Positions 25,801 through 38,060 of a DNA stretch of 64,000 bases are shown here, in pieces. The DNA is from Eutrigla gurnardus (Eukaryota; Chordata; Actinopteri; Perciformes; Triglidae), in assembly GCA_963514095.1 (NCBI GenBank), contig OY741281.1, positions 15,936,330 to 16,000,329 on the forward strand, read 5' to 3'. The notes beneath the pieces are model-generated. The model had not been told where the DNA came from and searched no databases. It was given only the letters and a program-made list of their open reading frames with translations. Position numbers and translations under genes: made by a program. Position 1 is the stretch's first letter. Each line of letters opens with the position of its first letter.

Positions 25801-27730
25801 CTCGTAGGCCTACTGTATGTTAGCTTGTAGTGCACCGCAGCATAAACAGTAAATGGTGTACAAATGGTTATGTTGCAAAGACTTTCAAAACCAGTTAAAA
25901 ATTAAATGGTGAAGTCGATGAAAAAGTGTACATTTTTTTAATCAATTTCTTCAATGGAAAAATGCTCATTGGATCAAATCAAAGAGAAGAAAAGATTTGA
26001 GAACAGGGTGCAGACAGACTTGCAGTCCTGCCAGGGGTTTACTGATACCGGTGGTGGTTACATGTCAAGAAAGGTTGCGTTGCACCAGAAGTTGCAGGGA
26101 AGATTCCTGCGAATAAGTAAACATGAATGTAATCAATGCAGGTTACAAACATTTAATTAAGAAGAAAAAAAAGGTCCTTAAATGTGTTTTGTAAAAGAAA
26201 AAGCAACATGTTGGACCTAATGATACACACAATGAGTTTTGGTGAGAGACACTTGAAGGTACCTCTAATTCTCACCAACCCTGCAGACATGATTGAATTT
26301 TAAAATTAATTTAGCAGTTTGATTACTATAAATCCCCCACCATACACCTCTGGTTGATCGCTGACTTTTTAAACACAAAAACACCTTTACAGTGGAGATA
26401 CAATGCCGTATATTTCAGATGTGCTACAGCAGGAAGGTAACCTTTAGTGGTGTAACTTCACATTTAGATACATATCTGTATAAATCAGCATGACCACTTT
26501 CAGTTGTAACTCAGCATGCACTGTTACTTTTTTTTAATTTTAAGCAGACAGATGGAAAGCGAGTGTGGAATCCCTGTTATTTGTCTGTTTCAGGACAAAT
26601 TAAGACACGGTACAGAGAGCAAATGTGCGTTCTATTTTAAAGAGCTGAGGAAGTGATTTGGCAGTTGGGGGTGTAAAGTCCCATGGGGATGTGTGCAGCT
26701 CACACCTCGGTAGTAAATAAATATAACATGAGGATAAAAACTACAATACTGAGTATTCTCAGTGTCCCGGGTTTACATTTTCTTGACTATAGTAAACCAC
26801 CAGTAAGCAATATATAATAATATTTAACATATACTTAAAATAATTCACTCAACTGCTGCAGGTAAATGTAAAGGAATTTAAATGAGAAGTTTAATTCACA
26901 ATGTAAAGTAAGCTGGAGAACCTCCACGCTGATACTTCATACTACACATGGGCAGAATCGTCTGGTGTAAGGCTAGCTGCATTAACATGCACAAGAGGAT
27001 TACCGCTCTCTTGTGGAAACAGGATATATTGCATATTTTTAAACATGCAGAGCCCATGGATCATAGTTATAGAACAGATGAGTAATTCTAGATTACACCC
27101 ATCTAAGGTGTTGTAATGTATCATCATCTGTTGTGCTCACCTATACATACACATTGTAAGACAGGTATGCAGATAGACAGTGAGAAACACAGTGAAAAGA
27201 AAAGCAGGTTTAGTGAGTGACGGACAGGAAGTTTAAACAAGCAAGGATGGAGGGACGGACATTGGTAGATAGTCAGGCAAGCTCTGAGCATCGCCAGCAT
27301 ATTCATATATGATATTAATTCATTTACTGAAGTGGTAATCCTCTGGGTTCTCACCACAGCAGGACAGTGTGTCCAGCGTTTTACCCTTCTGTTTCCTGTT
27401 GATTAAGGCTGAGCTTCTGTGGGTGGCGTGTTGCATTTTTCTCTGTTAATCCACAATTATGAGTCACGCTGATCTAGTTAATTTCAAAAGAAACTGCTTC
27501 TTCTCTCATGTACCTATGGATTTTTTTGCCGAACAGATCTTTCAAACGTTCTATAGCCTACCACATGAAAGTGAATTCATCTGAATGAACGGTACATTGA
27601 GTCACAGTAAATCTTTATTCTCAATTTAGCTCAGCTGTAAGTGTTTGCCATTAATGCCAGGGTTTCCGTTTTTGAGGAGGCGTTGATTCAGGTTATTTTT
27701 AGGCCCAACATTGAAAAGGAAATATCCTGA
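22867..27730. other. Gene-poor interval upstream of nrros
   Basis: I see no exon of a recognisable protein on either strand. It presumably contains nrros 5' untranslated exon(s) and promoter, which I cannot place. Short open frames such as 25954-26160 (+) have no homology or splice logic that I can support. Confidence 0.5.
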
Positions 27731-27743
27731 CGTAATCTTTCAG

Positions 27744-27768
27744 GTAGTGTTGCCGAGGGCAACACTAC
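27744..27768. repeat. Perfect hairpin, 11-bp stem and 3-base loop
   Basis: GTAGTGTTGCC (27744-27754), loop GAG, then GGCAACACTAC (27758-27768). It lies at the left edge of a roughly 500-bp block that resembles a dispersed fish repeat, so it may be the terminus of a non-autonomous element. Confidence 0.75.
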
Positions 27769-28017
27769 TGTTGCTATGCTCATGCAGATCATCTATTTTT
27801 GGCATATCCTTTTGGGAGCATTTTCCTGTGATTTTACAGTTGTGTATGATACTCCAGCAGCAGTAAAGGCATTCAGGCCTCTTATGATGCCTTGAAAACT
27901 CATAAATGTGCTGATTGGTGAAAACTATTAAATATTACCCGTTGGTATTCAATGTGACTGTATTTCTCTTTGTAATTTACTCTAGATAAACATGACTATG
28001 AGCCATGTACTTGAGCT

Positions 28018-28125
28018 AAGGGCTAATAGCATGCTAACATGCTGATGTTTAGCAGGAAACCAGTGTTTACCATATTTGCCATTTTGTTTGTTTGTTAGCA
28101 TGCTAACGTTTGTAATTAGCGGGGA
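28018..28125. repeat. GCATGCTAAC-type dispersed repeat remnant
   Basis: AGCATGCTAACATGCTGATGTTTAGC at about 28028-28053 is followed by TTAGCATGCTAACG at about 28096-28109. This short, internally repetitive sequence is of a kind common in fish introns and intergenic DNA. The family name is not known to me. Confidence 0.4.
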
Positions 28126-28878
28126 ACGGTACAGCTGGGGCTCATGGGAATGCCATTTGTTTTTTAAAGCATTTGGTCATAGACCAAAGTATTGGACGCT
28201 ATGGACACGTCCGTATACAAATCAGTCATCTAAATATGTCAACCTCATGATGATAAATGTGATAGATGGATGATAGTTCGAGCCATAACAGTAATACGTT
28301 TCCATTTATACACTTCTGTTATATATATTTTGGCATATCGCTGATCCACATATAGTAAATGAATGCAATTAAACCCAGTCAGAGCGGAATATTCAGTCTT
28401 GACTTGATATGCTGGTCGTGTCACTCTGCTTGGTGAATAGAGTGAGCTGCTTATGTTATTGTGCAATTCACTTATACCACATTAGCAAACCGTCCCGATG
28501 ATGTATGGTTGGTCTTGTACATTGGATAATGTGTTTTCTGCTTTCTTTACTGTATACAGAGCAATTACCTACAATAGGAATACATAGCTGTCTTGAGAAA
28601 ACCATGTACTGGACATCCTGAACTGCCCCGTTTCCAGCTTTAGAAACAGTTAATAAATTCCAAATTCAGGAGACATACGTGGTTTTTCATTGGACGGCAA
28701 CAATATGCATCATCTAAACCTGCGTTCATATTATCCAGAGGTTTTATTTAAACAAGTCAATCCTGCAGCCTTGTGTTTATAGCCTCCAAAAATATAAATA
28801 GTGTGGCTAGTCAATATAACATGGGCTGGAAGCAGGGAGTCTAATAGAACAGCCGTGCCTAAGCAGACATCAAACATC

Positions 28879-29724
28879 TTTATTCTAAGAGTGGCACCAT
28901 GTAGACTTTATTTTCAGGCCTTATTACAATACAGTATAGTACCATAGATAAAACCAAGAAATAAATAGTGTGTAATACTACGGTAGCACATTAAAAAGGA
29001 CATACATTAACATGATACAGCTATAGTTGCCACCATCACTGGGTAGGTATATTCAAAAGTTGGATGTTACAGTCTCTATGCCAGCATCCATGCACATGCA
29101 TGATAGTTGGTCCGCATGTCCCCAATGTTTGCTGAAAGTAAAAACATGTAACATCAGGTCACATTTGATTTTGGCATATAATTATTATAATCCAGTCATC
29201 CATTAAAGTTAAACTGCGCTAATCCACGAGGAGCTGTTTCCATACAATAGATAGCCATTGATGACAACTACTGTTCCACTTGTTAAAATGATGCCTTAAA
29301 GTATTTGCCACGGTTAAGAATAGTTTTGGCCTCATTAAAGCAGACATAAACTCTCAAGTAAATGTTCGAACCACATTAAATAACGTTGTGCTGTCCTGTA
29401 AATAAAACAGTCCAGCAGCTCAACTGTAAAAGTGGACGTTTCCACGCTGATACAGAAGCACATTGATGACAGCTCTCACGCGGTCCTTCTCCCTGTAGTT
29501 TGTCCAGTCCAGAAAAAAAAAGACTCTGCATGTCGAGCTGTAGTAGGAATGCCAACAGTTCTTTTTGTGTATGTGAATAGTTATTCTGCCTGGAAGGAAC
29601 ATGACTCCTTGGACTCCAAAACCTTTTGAAACGGTGCAACAAAACAGAGTCGGCAGTCTGTTGACAGAAAAAGTCCTGCACTTGCCAGTGGCCTGTTGCT
29701 TTTAATGGTGAGGTGAGTTTGCGT
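28879..29724 (-). other. fbxo45 3' UTR with poly(A) signals
   Basis: Minus-strand AATAAA hexamers lie at 28907-28912 and 28879-28884 (read as TTTATT on the plus strand), about 820 bases beyond the fbxo45 stop. Open frames in this strip are shadows. Confidence 0.6.
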
Positions 29725-31583
29725 CTAGCCATCCAGGGGTTTCCCCAGGTACACCATGGTGACTTCAGTGTTGCCGTACACTGCAGAGACGGCCGGGAAC
29801 AGGCAGGCTTTGGGCAGTCCACGAAACGCTATTCCAAGAAACTCAAAACCCCTCTCGAAGGCTAATGTCTTGTCATCCATGTCTAGAATCACTCGTATTC
29901 TCTCCCCAATCTGTGGACAAACACAATTACACATTGTTAGGTTACAATAAACTACCAAGTAATAAAGATCTTTAAAAAGGACAACACTTCACGTAACTGA
30001 TTGCACAATTCATTCCACACATTCTTTCTTGCATGATCTAAAATCTGATGAGGGCACAAAAAACATGCAGACGTGGCTCCAGCTCCTACCTGATATTTTG
30101 GTGCGTTGTTACACTGGGGGAAATTTCCATTGACCTCCCCATTATGAAGAAGGTTGTTGTCGACCAGGTTCCAGCCCCAGCTCTGGTCGTCACTGCCCAG
30201 CAGGGCCACGTAGCCCTGGCACTGCATGGACGCCCGCTTGGTGGCGAGGCCTATCACTGCCACGGTGCCGAGAGGGCCTTCCCACCAGATCTCCCAGGCG
30301 TGCCTCCCTTCCGAAAAGCCAATCTTGGCACGTGCGCCGTCCGTGCTCTGAGCAATAGGGTTGCGGTGCAGGGTGAAGCCGTTCTTCTTCACGTAAACAT
30401 TGCGGGAGCAGTCGTGGGAGCTCAGAGCGTGTTGAAAGGCCTTGAGCTGGAGAGAACATTTAGACAAGGACGACTGATATAGTGAACAGGCATTGATGAA
30501 AGATCCTGTTGCTAAAGCCTTCTCATGTTTTGTTCGTTATTTTTCAACCATCTTGGACAATCAGGGTTCAGTACTTCTGTAAGGTCTTTTACACTTAGTT
30601 TTATGAGTAAATTATTATAGCTGCTATTAGAATCTTAGATGAAAAGTCATAATAATAAAGTCAATGCTTTACAATGAAAGGCTGACTTTCTATCTACAGC
30701 TGGATTAATGCTTCTCAAAATGATGTCTAGGACCCTCCAATGTTCCTTGGGAAAGTTCAATAGGGGCCCCTGAAAAATCCAGAATACTTTTATGACATTG
30801 ATTTTCCTGAATGCATTCTCCTGAGACAGCACTTAAGATTAAGCTTTCACGTGGTCCATTATTTCTTTGCACATGGTGTGCAGTTTTGCAAAAATACACA
30901 ACAACAATAACATCTTCATTAGACCCTGTAATAAAATATGGCTCAATGACCTAAGGTGAGCTAATGACCACAAAACACATGATTTAAATGATGTAAGTAT
31001 TACACCAAACCCCATATAAGAATCTACCAATTTAGTTTAGTTCTGGTTTTCAGAAAACGTGCTCATTTGTTTTGTACGCCACTTCGTATTCATTAAATAA
31101 ACTACATGGTCATATCCTGAAGACCAATTAACCAGATTAGCAGTCACGTTACGTGAATGTGTTCGCAGAGTGAAGGTAGCACAAAACAGGCAGATTTTTC
31201 AATGGAGTTCGTCATGAATCACGGTTCTCACTACAGCGGTATATTGGTAGACCTACTTTTCCCCTGTAGGTGGGCAGGTTGCACAGTATGTCAGAACGCA
31301 GAGCTTCATCGCTCAGAGACCGGCCGCAGAGGCTGCGCCACACCTCGCTGTTCTCATCCGCCAGGATATTGTTCCAGTGCCAGCAGACCAATGCGCACCG
31401 AATCAAGTCGGAGAGCTCCAAATAGGAGAAAATATGTTCCAGGACACGGGCTGGTAACCTCCCGGCCACCCCTGCGCCTCCTCCGGCTGCAGCAGCGTAG
31501 GGAGAGCCGGCGGAGCTGCAACTGGCTGCCGCTGCTGCGCCCTGACAGGAGGAGCCTCCTCCCCCACCGGCCGCTCCAGACAT
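29725..31583 (-). CDS. fbxo45: F-box/SPRY domain protein 1 (FBXO45)
   Basis: Three minus-strand exons: 31257-31583, 30090-30446 and 29725-29910. They sum to 290 codons (289 aa) against 286 in human, with all junctions in phase 0. The N-terminus is a Gly/Ala/Ser-rich low-complexity stretch. The F-box-like region spans about 43-95 (RLPARVLEHIFSYLELSDL, then VCWHWNNILADENSEVWRS). The SPRY domain fills about 110-289 with near-identical family sequence (KKNGFTLHRNPIAQSTDGAR, WNLVDNNLLHNGEVNG, VYLGKPLDG). I chose the ATG at 31583 (MSGAAGG) because human starts similarly; an upstream in-frame ATG at 31631 (MKLFARL) would add 16 residues. Known role: SKP1-bound substrate receptor that works with the RING ligase MYCBP2/PHR1 in neuronal development and mitotic turnover. 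Confidence 0.97.
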
Positions 31584-32420
31584 TATACCCCTGCTGTTTA
31601 CCGACGACACCAGTCGAGCGAATAGTTTCACCTTCTGCCGTAGAATGATCCCTAATATACGTTAAATAGCAACATTTTACCCATAGAATCACATATAGGT
31701 CGCACTAAATCCACAACAGTATGGACCCTGGTCTTCCCAGTTCAATGGCTGAATGGAAACGATGCGTCAAGGTCCTGGAAGAGAAAAACACACTTATTGT
31801 ATTACCTGATAAACAAACACGGAGATTAATGCGTAGAAGTATTGCTTACATTATATGTTCAGAAAAATCGCACAAATCCAGCATTTATGAAATTTCAGAT
31901 AAAGGGAGGTCCTTGCAAAAATCTAATATATTTTATCATCTGCAAGGACCGTAGAGTAAACATTAATAATGAGCTCACGGAGAATTGCAAAGGCAATTTT
32001 AAGATAATATATTTTTGCGATGTCAACTTGAAGCAAACACATAATAAAAAGAAACAACATAAATGAACTATACTGAATAAGAACAACATTGTTTACAAAT
32101 AAATAATATTATCTGATCTGCTCGTTTTAGAGACTGTGCTAGTATTGAGGACAATTCCCGAGAAAAAAAACTTAAGTGTGTAAAGCCTAAAAAAATACAA
32201 TAAGATTTCTTATTACAAAAAGAAAAAAGGTTACGGTATGATGAAGCAAAGTGTGATATTTTACATTCGCAGACCACGTGACGCCCTACACGGAAGTGAC
32301 GCGATTGCTCAAAAACAGAGTTCATCAAAGCATCTTGGAGCAAAACACCAGCTAGCTTTAATACATTTTTACACCTGAAGACCACGGGAGAGGACTAACG
32401 CACCGTCTGAATTTGTCACG
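31584..32420. promoter_or_regulatory. Divergent promoter region, fbxo45 / fam168b
   Basis: The fbxo45 start (31583, minus) and the probable fam168b first exon (donor at 32420, CACGA|GTAAGT) point away from each other. Between them are a CACGTG E-box (32275-32280) and ACGGAAGTGACGC (32290-32302), which combines an ETS/GABP core with a CRE-like half-site. Both are typical of TATA-less housekeeping promoters. Start sites are inferred. Confidence 0.5.
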
Positions 32421-33943
32421 AGTAAGTTCTTGTTGCTTTTTATCTAGAAAAGAAGATGTGTGTGATCTGTGTTATTGGGCCGGACGTTACTGCAGAGCAC
32501 AGCTGTCTGCCTGTCTCGCTGCTGTGCTATGCGGCCTGTTGACAAGCTGTCCCCCGATCTGGCTGCCGTCCGGGGACAGTCCGCTGGATTGCGCGGTCAG
32601 ACAGGTGATTAGGAGGTCAGTCTGTACCTCGGAACCAACCCGCAATGGCAAACCTGCTTAGCTAACTGCGTGCTGCGCGGCTAACACGGCTTTCGAGCTA
32701 GGCTAGCTGAGGATAACAAAGCCCCGCGACGTTCACCTTTTCGAAATTCTTCTACTTAAAGGTTGCCATCTTTATTTTTTGCGGACATGTCTAACGTCAC
32801 CTGAAAATACATCTCTTTACACCTCTTTAGTATCGAGGCCTTGTGGGAACACGGTTTATATGCAAACCAGCAAGCAGCATTTAGTGATAAAAAAAAAAAA
32901 AAAAAATAGCAACTTAGTGAATTGCGTCACACTCGTCGCTCCTATGTGTTTTGGATGGAAGAAGAGAATCAGCGCTAAAATATTTAATGTAGCTGAATTA
33001 TTGATGGTCACAGTTTGGGATGTGCTTTAAATTTGCAAATGAGGTAATGCAGATTTGTCAAAGACAAAGGAGGTTATGTTGTGCCCTGTGGTTTTCCGTA
33101 GTCAAACACATTTATTTGGTCTGTAGTCCATAACGGCACACAGTGCATATATTCTGCTGAGTCGAAATAGTGGTGTCCATGTTTTAGCTTTACCTCAAAT
33201 AACGTGTTGAAGTAGAGCGTTTAAATTGTCCTTGAATCAGCACAGTTATAAAAGTGATGTAATGGTAGTTGCACCACCGCTAGAGGGCGTCACATAATAT
33301 AAATATATAGTTATGAATATGCAGTATTATAAATAAATAATTACATATTTTTGTGTGTAAAACTGCGAATCTGTAAAATGAATGAATAAATGTATGAGAT
33401 GATGTTTTACAAAATGTTTCAAAATGCAAGCGTGTTGTCATAGGGGATATATTTAAATGTTTAACATACTAGTACATAATGACAGATCCATTACAATGGA
33501 AGTGAAGTGAGAGAATGTAAAAACAGTAAGTACAATTTGAAAGTGGTGCATAAACCACACCATGTTAAATTATGCATATTATGTACAACAACTCCCACAA
33601 TAATGTTGGGATTCCAGTTGTGAGTATGTGTGGACGGCACTTGAAAGATGAAGAAAGCTGTTGTGATTATGACCTAACAAGGTAATTTCAAGCCAGAATA
33701 TCACATCATATCTACAATATAACATTACTGTTGCCAAAAAATATTTTTTGGACTGAAATGTCCAAGTGTTGCTATGATGCATTTTTTGTCCTTATATGGA
33801 CCAAGAACTATTATCCTGTAAAATAGGACGGTGGTTGTTGGACAGTTGTCAGCTGACTCATGATTCTGAGCTAAATTTGTTTATGAAATATTCTGAAATT
33901 TACATTTGTCTTCCATTGCAGCATCTGTGAGTAGGCATCCATT

Positions 33944-35340
33944 ATGAATCCGGTCTACAGCCCTGCAGCAACAGGGGTCCCCTTTACCAATACTAAGGGC
34001 ATGGGCTACCCAGGTAAATTCATGTGTTGACGTGTCATACTTTAAGCAAATATATTCACTGCAAAAAAAATACCCTGAAATAAAGGAAAATGAAAATTAC
34101 TAATTTTTTGTTGTATTTTTTTGGTCATGATAGCTGGATTCCCTGTTGGCTATGCAGCTCCAGCATATGCTCACAATATCTATGCAGGAGCTAACGCAGC
34201 CTTCCCCAGTGGTAAGAATATGTTAGGCTGAACGTGTTTGCACTGTGTATGCCATATACCCAATGCAGATTGTTCTAGACCGTGCTGTAGCAAGGATTTC
34301 AACACCTCCTCAGGTCGTTTGTAGGTCATTTCAGTCTGCAGACCTTTGTTACGGTGTAATAATGCATTCTTCATCCACACCCACTGACTGAAAGTGAATG
34401 TACATTGTGTAATCAGCAGCACTAACGCAAAGTGTCCTCCCTCCCACCCAGGCTATGCTCCAGGCACTCCTTTCAAAATGGCTTGCTCTCCCAACACTGG
34501 GACTGTCCCCCCATACTCCTCCTCACCCAACCCCTACCCTGTTTACCCGGTCAGGAGCACCTACCCCCAACAGAACCCCTATGCACAGGTCAGTTGAAGG
34601 ATGACAGATTTTGGCTTTTGGTTCTGGTATTAAAGTGTCATCAAGACTGGCCTGAGGACGGCGCCACAACCGAAGGTCCATATGTCAAACTTTGATGCCA
34701 TAATGTGTTTTTAATTCCCTTCCTTTCTGCCAGGTTTCACTAAATTCCTGTTTAGCTTCATGTTTCCAACTGTAACAATGGGGTTTGTTCTTCTGTGATC
34801 CAGGCACTAATACCTTCACAACAACAAGGCACCTACTACACACAGCCACTGTATGCTGCGCCGCCTCACGTTATCCATCACACCACGGTGGTCCAGCCCA
34901 ACGGGATGCCTGCAGCCATGTATGCTCCACAGATGCCTCCTCAACGTCACAACAGTGTCGCCATGGGGATGGTAGCTGGCACCACCATGGCCATGTCAGC
35001 TGGTAAGCATCGGTTTCTGTTTTATTATGCATCTTTATTTCACTAGAGAGGCTACATTTGAAGCTATATGTCATTGTGTTGAATAAACCAATATATAAAT
35101 GTTAGAATACATGCCCAGTTTGCTTTGGCAGTCTCAGTAAATCTGGGCCCCATGTATATTATATCATGCAGTACATTGCATCATAGTTGTGCACTAGTGT
35201 TTAATCTCTGGTCACTTTGCCTCTCAGGAACTTTATTGACGACTCAATCACCAGCGTCCGTTGCTCAGCACCAAGTCACGATGCCCACGTATCGGCATCC
35301 TGGCACGCCCGGCTACAGCTACGTGCCCCCACAGTGGTGA
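33944..35340 (+). CDS. fam168b: FAM168B / myelin-associated neurite-outgrowth inhibitor (MANI)
   Basis: Five coding exons: 33944-34013, 34134-34211, 34452-34588, 34804-35002 and 35228-35340. They give 199 codons (198 aa) against 195 for human FAM168B. The protein is Pro/Tyr/Gln-rich. Family blocks in order are MNPVYSPAATGVPF, YPAGFPVGYAAPAY, PPYSSSPNPYPVYPVRS, YYTQPLYAAPPHVIHHTTVV, GMVAGTTMAMSAGTLLTT and the C-terminal YSYVPPQW. The N-terminal TKGMGYPAGFP segment fits FAM168B better than the longer FAM168A. Compared with the human sequence the fourth exon adds ALIPSQQ before QGTYYTQP. Known role: a membrane-associated neuronal protein affecting neurite growth via CDC27. A 3' UTR intron seems present, with a donor shortly after the stop near 35350 and an acceptor TCTCTGCAG near 35495. 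Confidence 0.95.
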
Positions 35341-37000
35341 AGAGAGGGAAGTGTGAGTATGATGTTTTGGTATCTGTAGGCTGTATATCAGCCTTATATG
35401 GGCTCCAGGTTATATTATATAATCACATCACCCCTCTCGCTTTATATTTGACCAAAACCTAAAGTTTATACTTCTACATGTTGTTTTCTCTGCAGGTCAG
35501 AAGATGGTAGATATGCATTCACACTCTATTCAAGTGTTTTTTGCTATTGGGGAAGACCTGCCCCGTCAGCGTCTGCAACCAGTTACTCTTCTTCCAGCAT
35601 AATGTGAATCTAAAACCTAACTACATAGAAAGAGGCCCATTTGGATAAGAGGGGGGAAAGAATAGGCCCATCCCCATGACCCCTCTCAATGGAATAAGGC
35701 TGCATTCCATGTCACACCCCAGCGCCAGCACCTCTACAACCTGCTGCATATCTCGCATCAAACAGCAATGCCTCCATGCAAACTCTATTTGTGGAATGTC
35801 ATGCAGGTTTTCATAGCTTAATCTCTTTTAAGTGGTGAAAAGGGAGTTTGGAATCTTTTTTTTGTTGTCGTTTCTTTTTCATTTTGGGAATACATATGAT
35901 ATCGAATGCATGTGTATATATAGATATATGAAGTAATGCTAGCGCAATCTACCTGCTGTGACAGATGCAAAATCAACAAAAGGCACACGTCCAAAGGAAC
36001 TAAAAAAAAATAAAAAATAAAAAAACGTAATAATCTGCAATGCTGAATCACCAGTGACCATGTCTTACATGTGAAAGAAGAAAAGACGAGAAATGTTTAT
36101 TCATGCAAAAACATACCTGCACAAACAAGTGCAGACCAACTGTACTATTCTCACTGCTTTGTGTTTTGGTAAATGGAGCTAGGTTTTTTATTATTTCTCT
36201 CAGTGATGCAATGTATGCATTTCGTCTTACCATTTTTGTATTTTTAGGAAAGATGGGACTATGAGTTTGTGCCTCTGACTGATGGCCATTCCAACACTTA
36301 ATCAATATGTTTTGTGAGTGTTTTATTTTCCCTGCGCTGTCGAACCTTTTTAGGAAAGGAGGACCAACTTTTCCAAAAGTATGAAGCAGCTTTTGTTTCC
36401 TGCTTTTATTTTTTATTATTTTTTTTGGGTGACGTCGATGTTAAAACTATTCACTTATTTTAGCCGGAAGCATTCTTTGTGGTGAACAAGTTGAGGAAGT
36501 TGTTGGAAACCATTTGCACCCATTTAAGCGATAAGAGAGTGGATGAGTAGGAACAGTGTCGTGTGTGTGTGTGTTTGTAAGAAACAGGATTAAAATAGAA
36601 ACCATTAAAATTGGTGCCATATAGTGCAACACGCTGAGAATATTCAACCTGCATCTCACAATAATCAATTTGTTCTTAGGTAGATCTGAAGCACTACATC
36701 ATTAAATCACTGCTAACTGTGGACATGTTAAACATAATAAGTTAAATTCCATTTGTGAATAGCACTACTGAAGGAAGGCACTAATTCAAAACGTTAAAGA
36801 TATCTGACCTTTTGCATTGCTCGCTGTTTTACCTCAAGGTTCCAGGCTAACCCACAAATATCATTGTTTCAGACATGCTTTTCTATGTTGCCTCGGTCAC
36901 CTCAGTTTAATAATCTGTTTTGTAAATGTTATTTTTGTGATTTTGGTTCTTGTTTTATATTCTTAAGAGAGACCAAAAATAAAACAAATATAAGAATAAT
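35341..37000 (+). other. fam168b 3' UTR
   Basis: A long A/T-rich tail without coding structure. AATAAA at 36978-36983 is the likely poly(A) signal. A short (GT)n run sits near 36560. Confidence 0.55.
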
Positions 37001-37384
37001 CTTTGTTTCCCCCCTTTTTTGTGTCATTTTTGTACTTCTTGGCCCTAAACTGTAGGCCGACCCAGTGAGATAATTATGTAGTGTTAAGAGCTTGACTCTA
37101 AAGCATCATTCTCTAAAGTCAATTGTCGGCCAGACAAATTATATGTAATCAAGTAGACAATTTTAAAATGACGGCTAATGCATTCTGGTAAGGTAGACTG
37201 GGCAAACCAATTAAAATGTGGTTTCTGTTTTCCCGTACAGCTAGAACGATAAACGCCCTCGATGCTCCACTGTGCAGTAAACGGCTATAAAACCTCTGCA
37301 TACTGTAAAACTGTATTAATATGCCCAAAATCTTTAGAACCACTATTTATAGTTGTAATGGTAACTTTGACCAGGAGAGGGCAG

Positions 37385-37570
37385 TGATGAATCAGGAATA
37401 GCATAAACGACGACGACGAAGAAGAAGAGCTCCCAGCATGCATTTCGTCGCGCGAATTTGGATGGAGTTACAAACATGGGAGTACTCGTACGGCACAAAT
37501 TAACGTTAATAAGTTAGCCTAACAGCACCAACCGTGTAAACTTCTACGTGTTTTTCACTCATTGGTGTAA
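37385..37570 (+). promoter_or_regulatory. rbbp8 promoter and non-coding first exon
   Basis: CTCCCAGCATGC (about 37430-37441) matches the core of the ZNF143/THAP11 (SBS) motif and is followed by a CpG cluster (TTCGTCGCGCGAA). A splice donor (GGT|GTAAGT) near 37567 could end a non-coding first exon that joins the coding exon at about 37998. Confidence 0.45.
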
Positions 37571-38000
37571 GTGTTGCTGTTTTCTTAAAGACTGCGGTGA
37601 TTGAACGTTTTCTATGCGTGAATGATGTATTGTTATTGTTTTACTGTCAAGCAACGCGGTCGACGTTAAATGTGCATATGTCGTTACGTGTGCTGTTACC
37701 GCGATTATGAAGCTGTTTTCAGCCATTTCGCTATATCTTTAAATATTAGACAGTTAGCTATGAGTTGTACTTCTTCTCCATATACTGCAACCATAATAGT
37801 ATTGGACCTATAACTCAGGACAGGTGCAGACTGTAGATAACGTTAAATATAGTTAATGTCCAATATAAGCAGTTGAAATAAGACTGAGCTTGTAGCCTAC
37901 TGTGGTAGTTGGTGTTTAACGAGACCCACGTCTTCATGCTTTAAATCATTCATTAATATAATTAATATATAGACATATGTTGGCAGTATCTTAGCAGTGA

Positions 38001-38060
38001 ATGGAGGATGAGCAGCTCGGGACCGAGCAGCGGAACGTCCAACCCAACTCACCTCTTTGA
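38001..38060 (+). other. Short upstream ORF overlapping the rbbp8 start
   Basis: An ATG at 38001 opens a 19-codon frame (MEDEQLGTEQRNVQPNSPL) ending at 38060. It overlaps the rbbp8 start at 38008 in another frame and lies three bases inside the probable exon (acceptor AG just before 37998). It could lower initiation at the main start; this is an inference. Confidence 0.4.

Noticed and set aside
25954..26160. 68-aa plus-strand frame MEKCSLDQIKEKKRF...
   Set aside because: Isolated, in A-rich sequence, with no homologue recognised and no splice or promoter context.
29376..29822. 148-aa minus-strand frame at the fbxo45 3' end
   Set aside because: It overlaps the true last exon in another frame and runs into the 3' UTR; no family resemblance.
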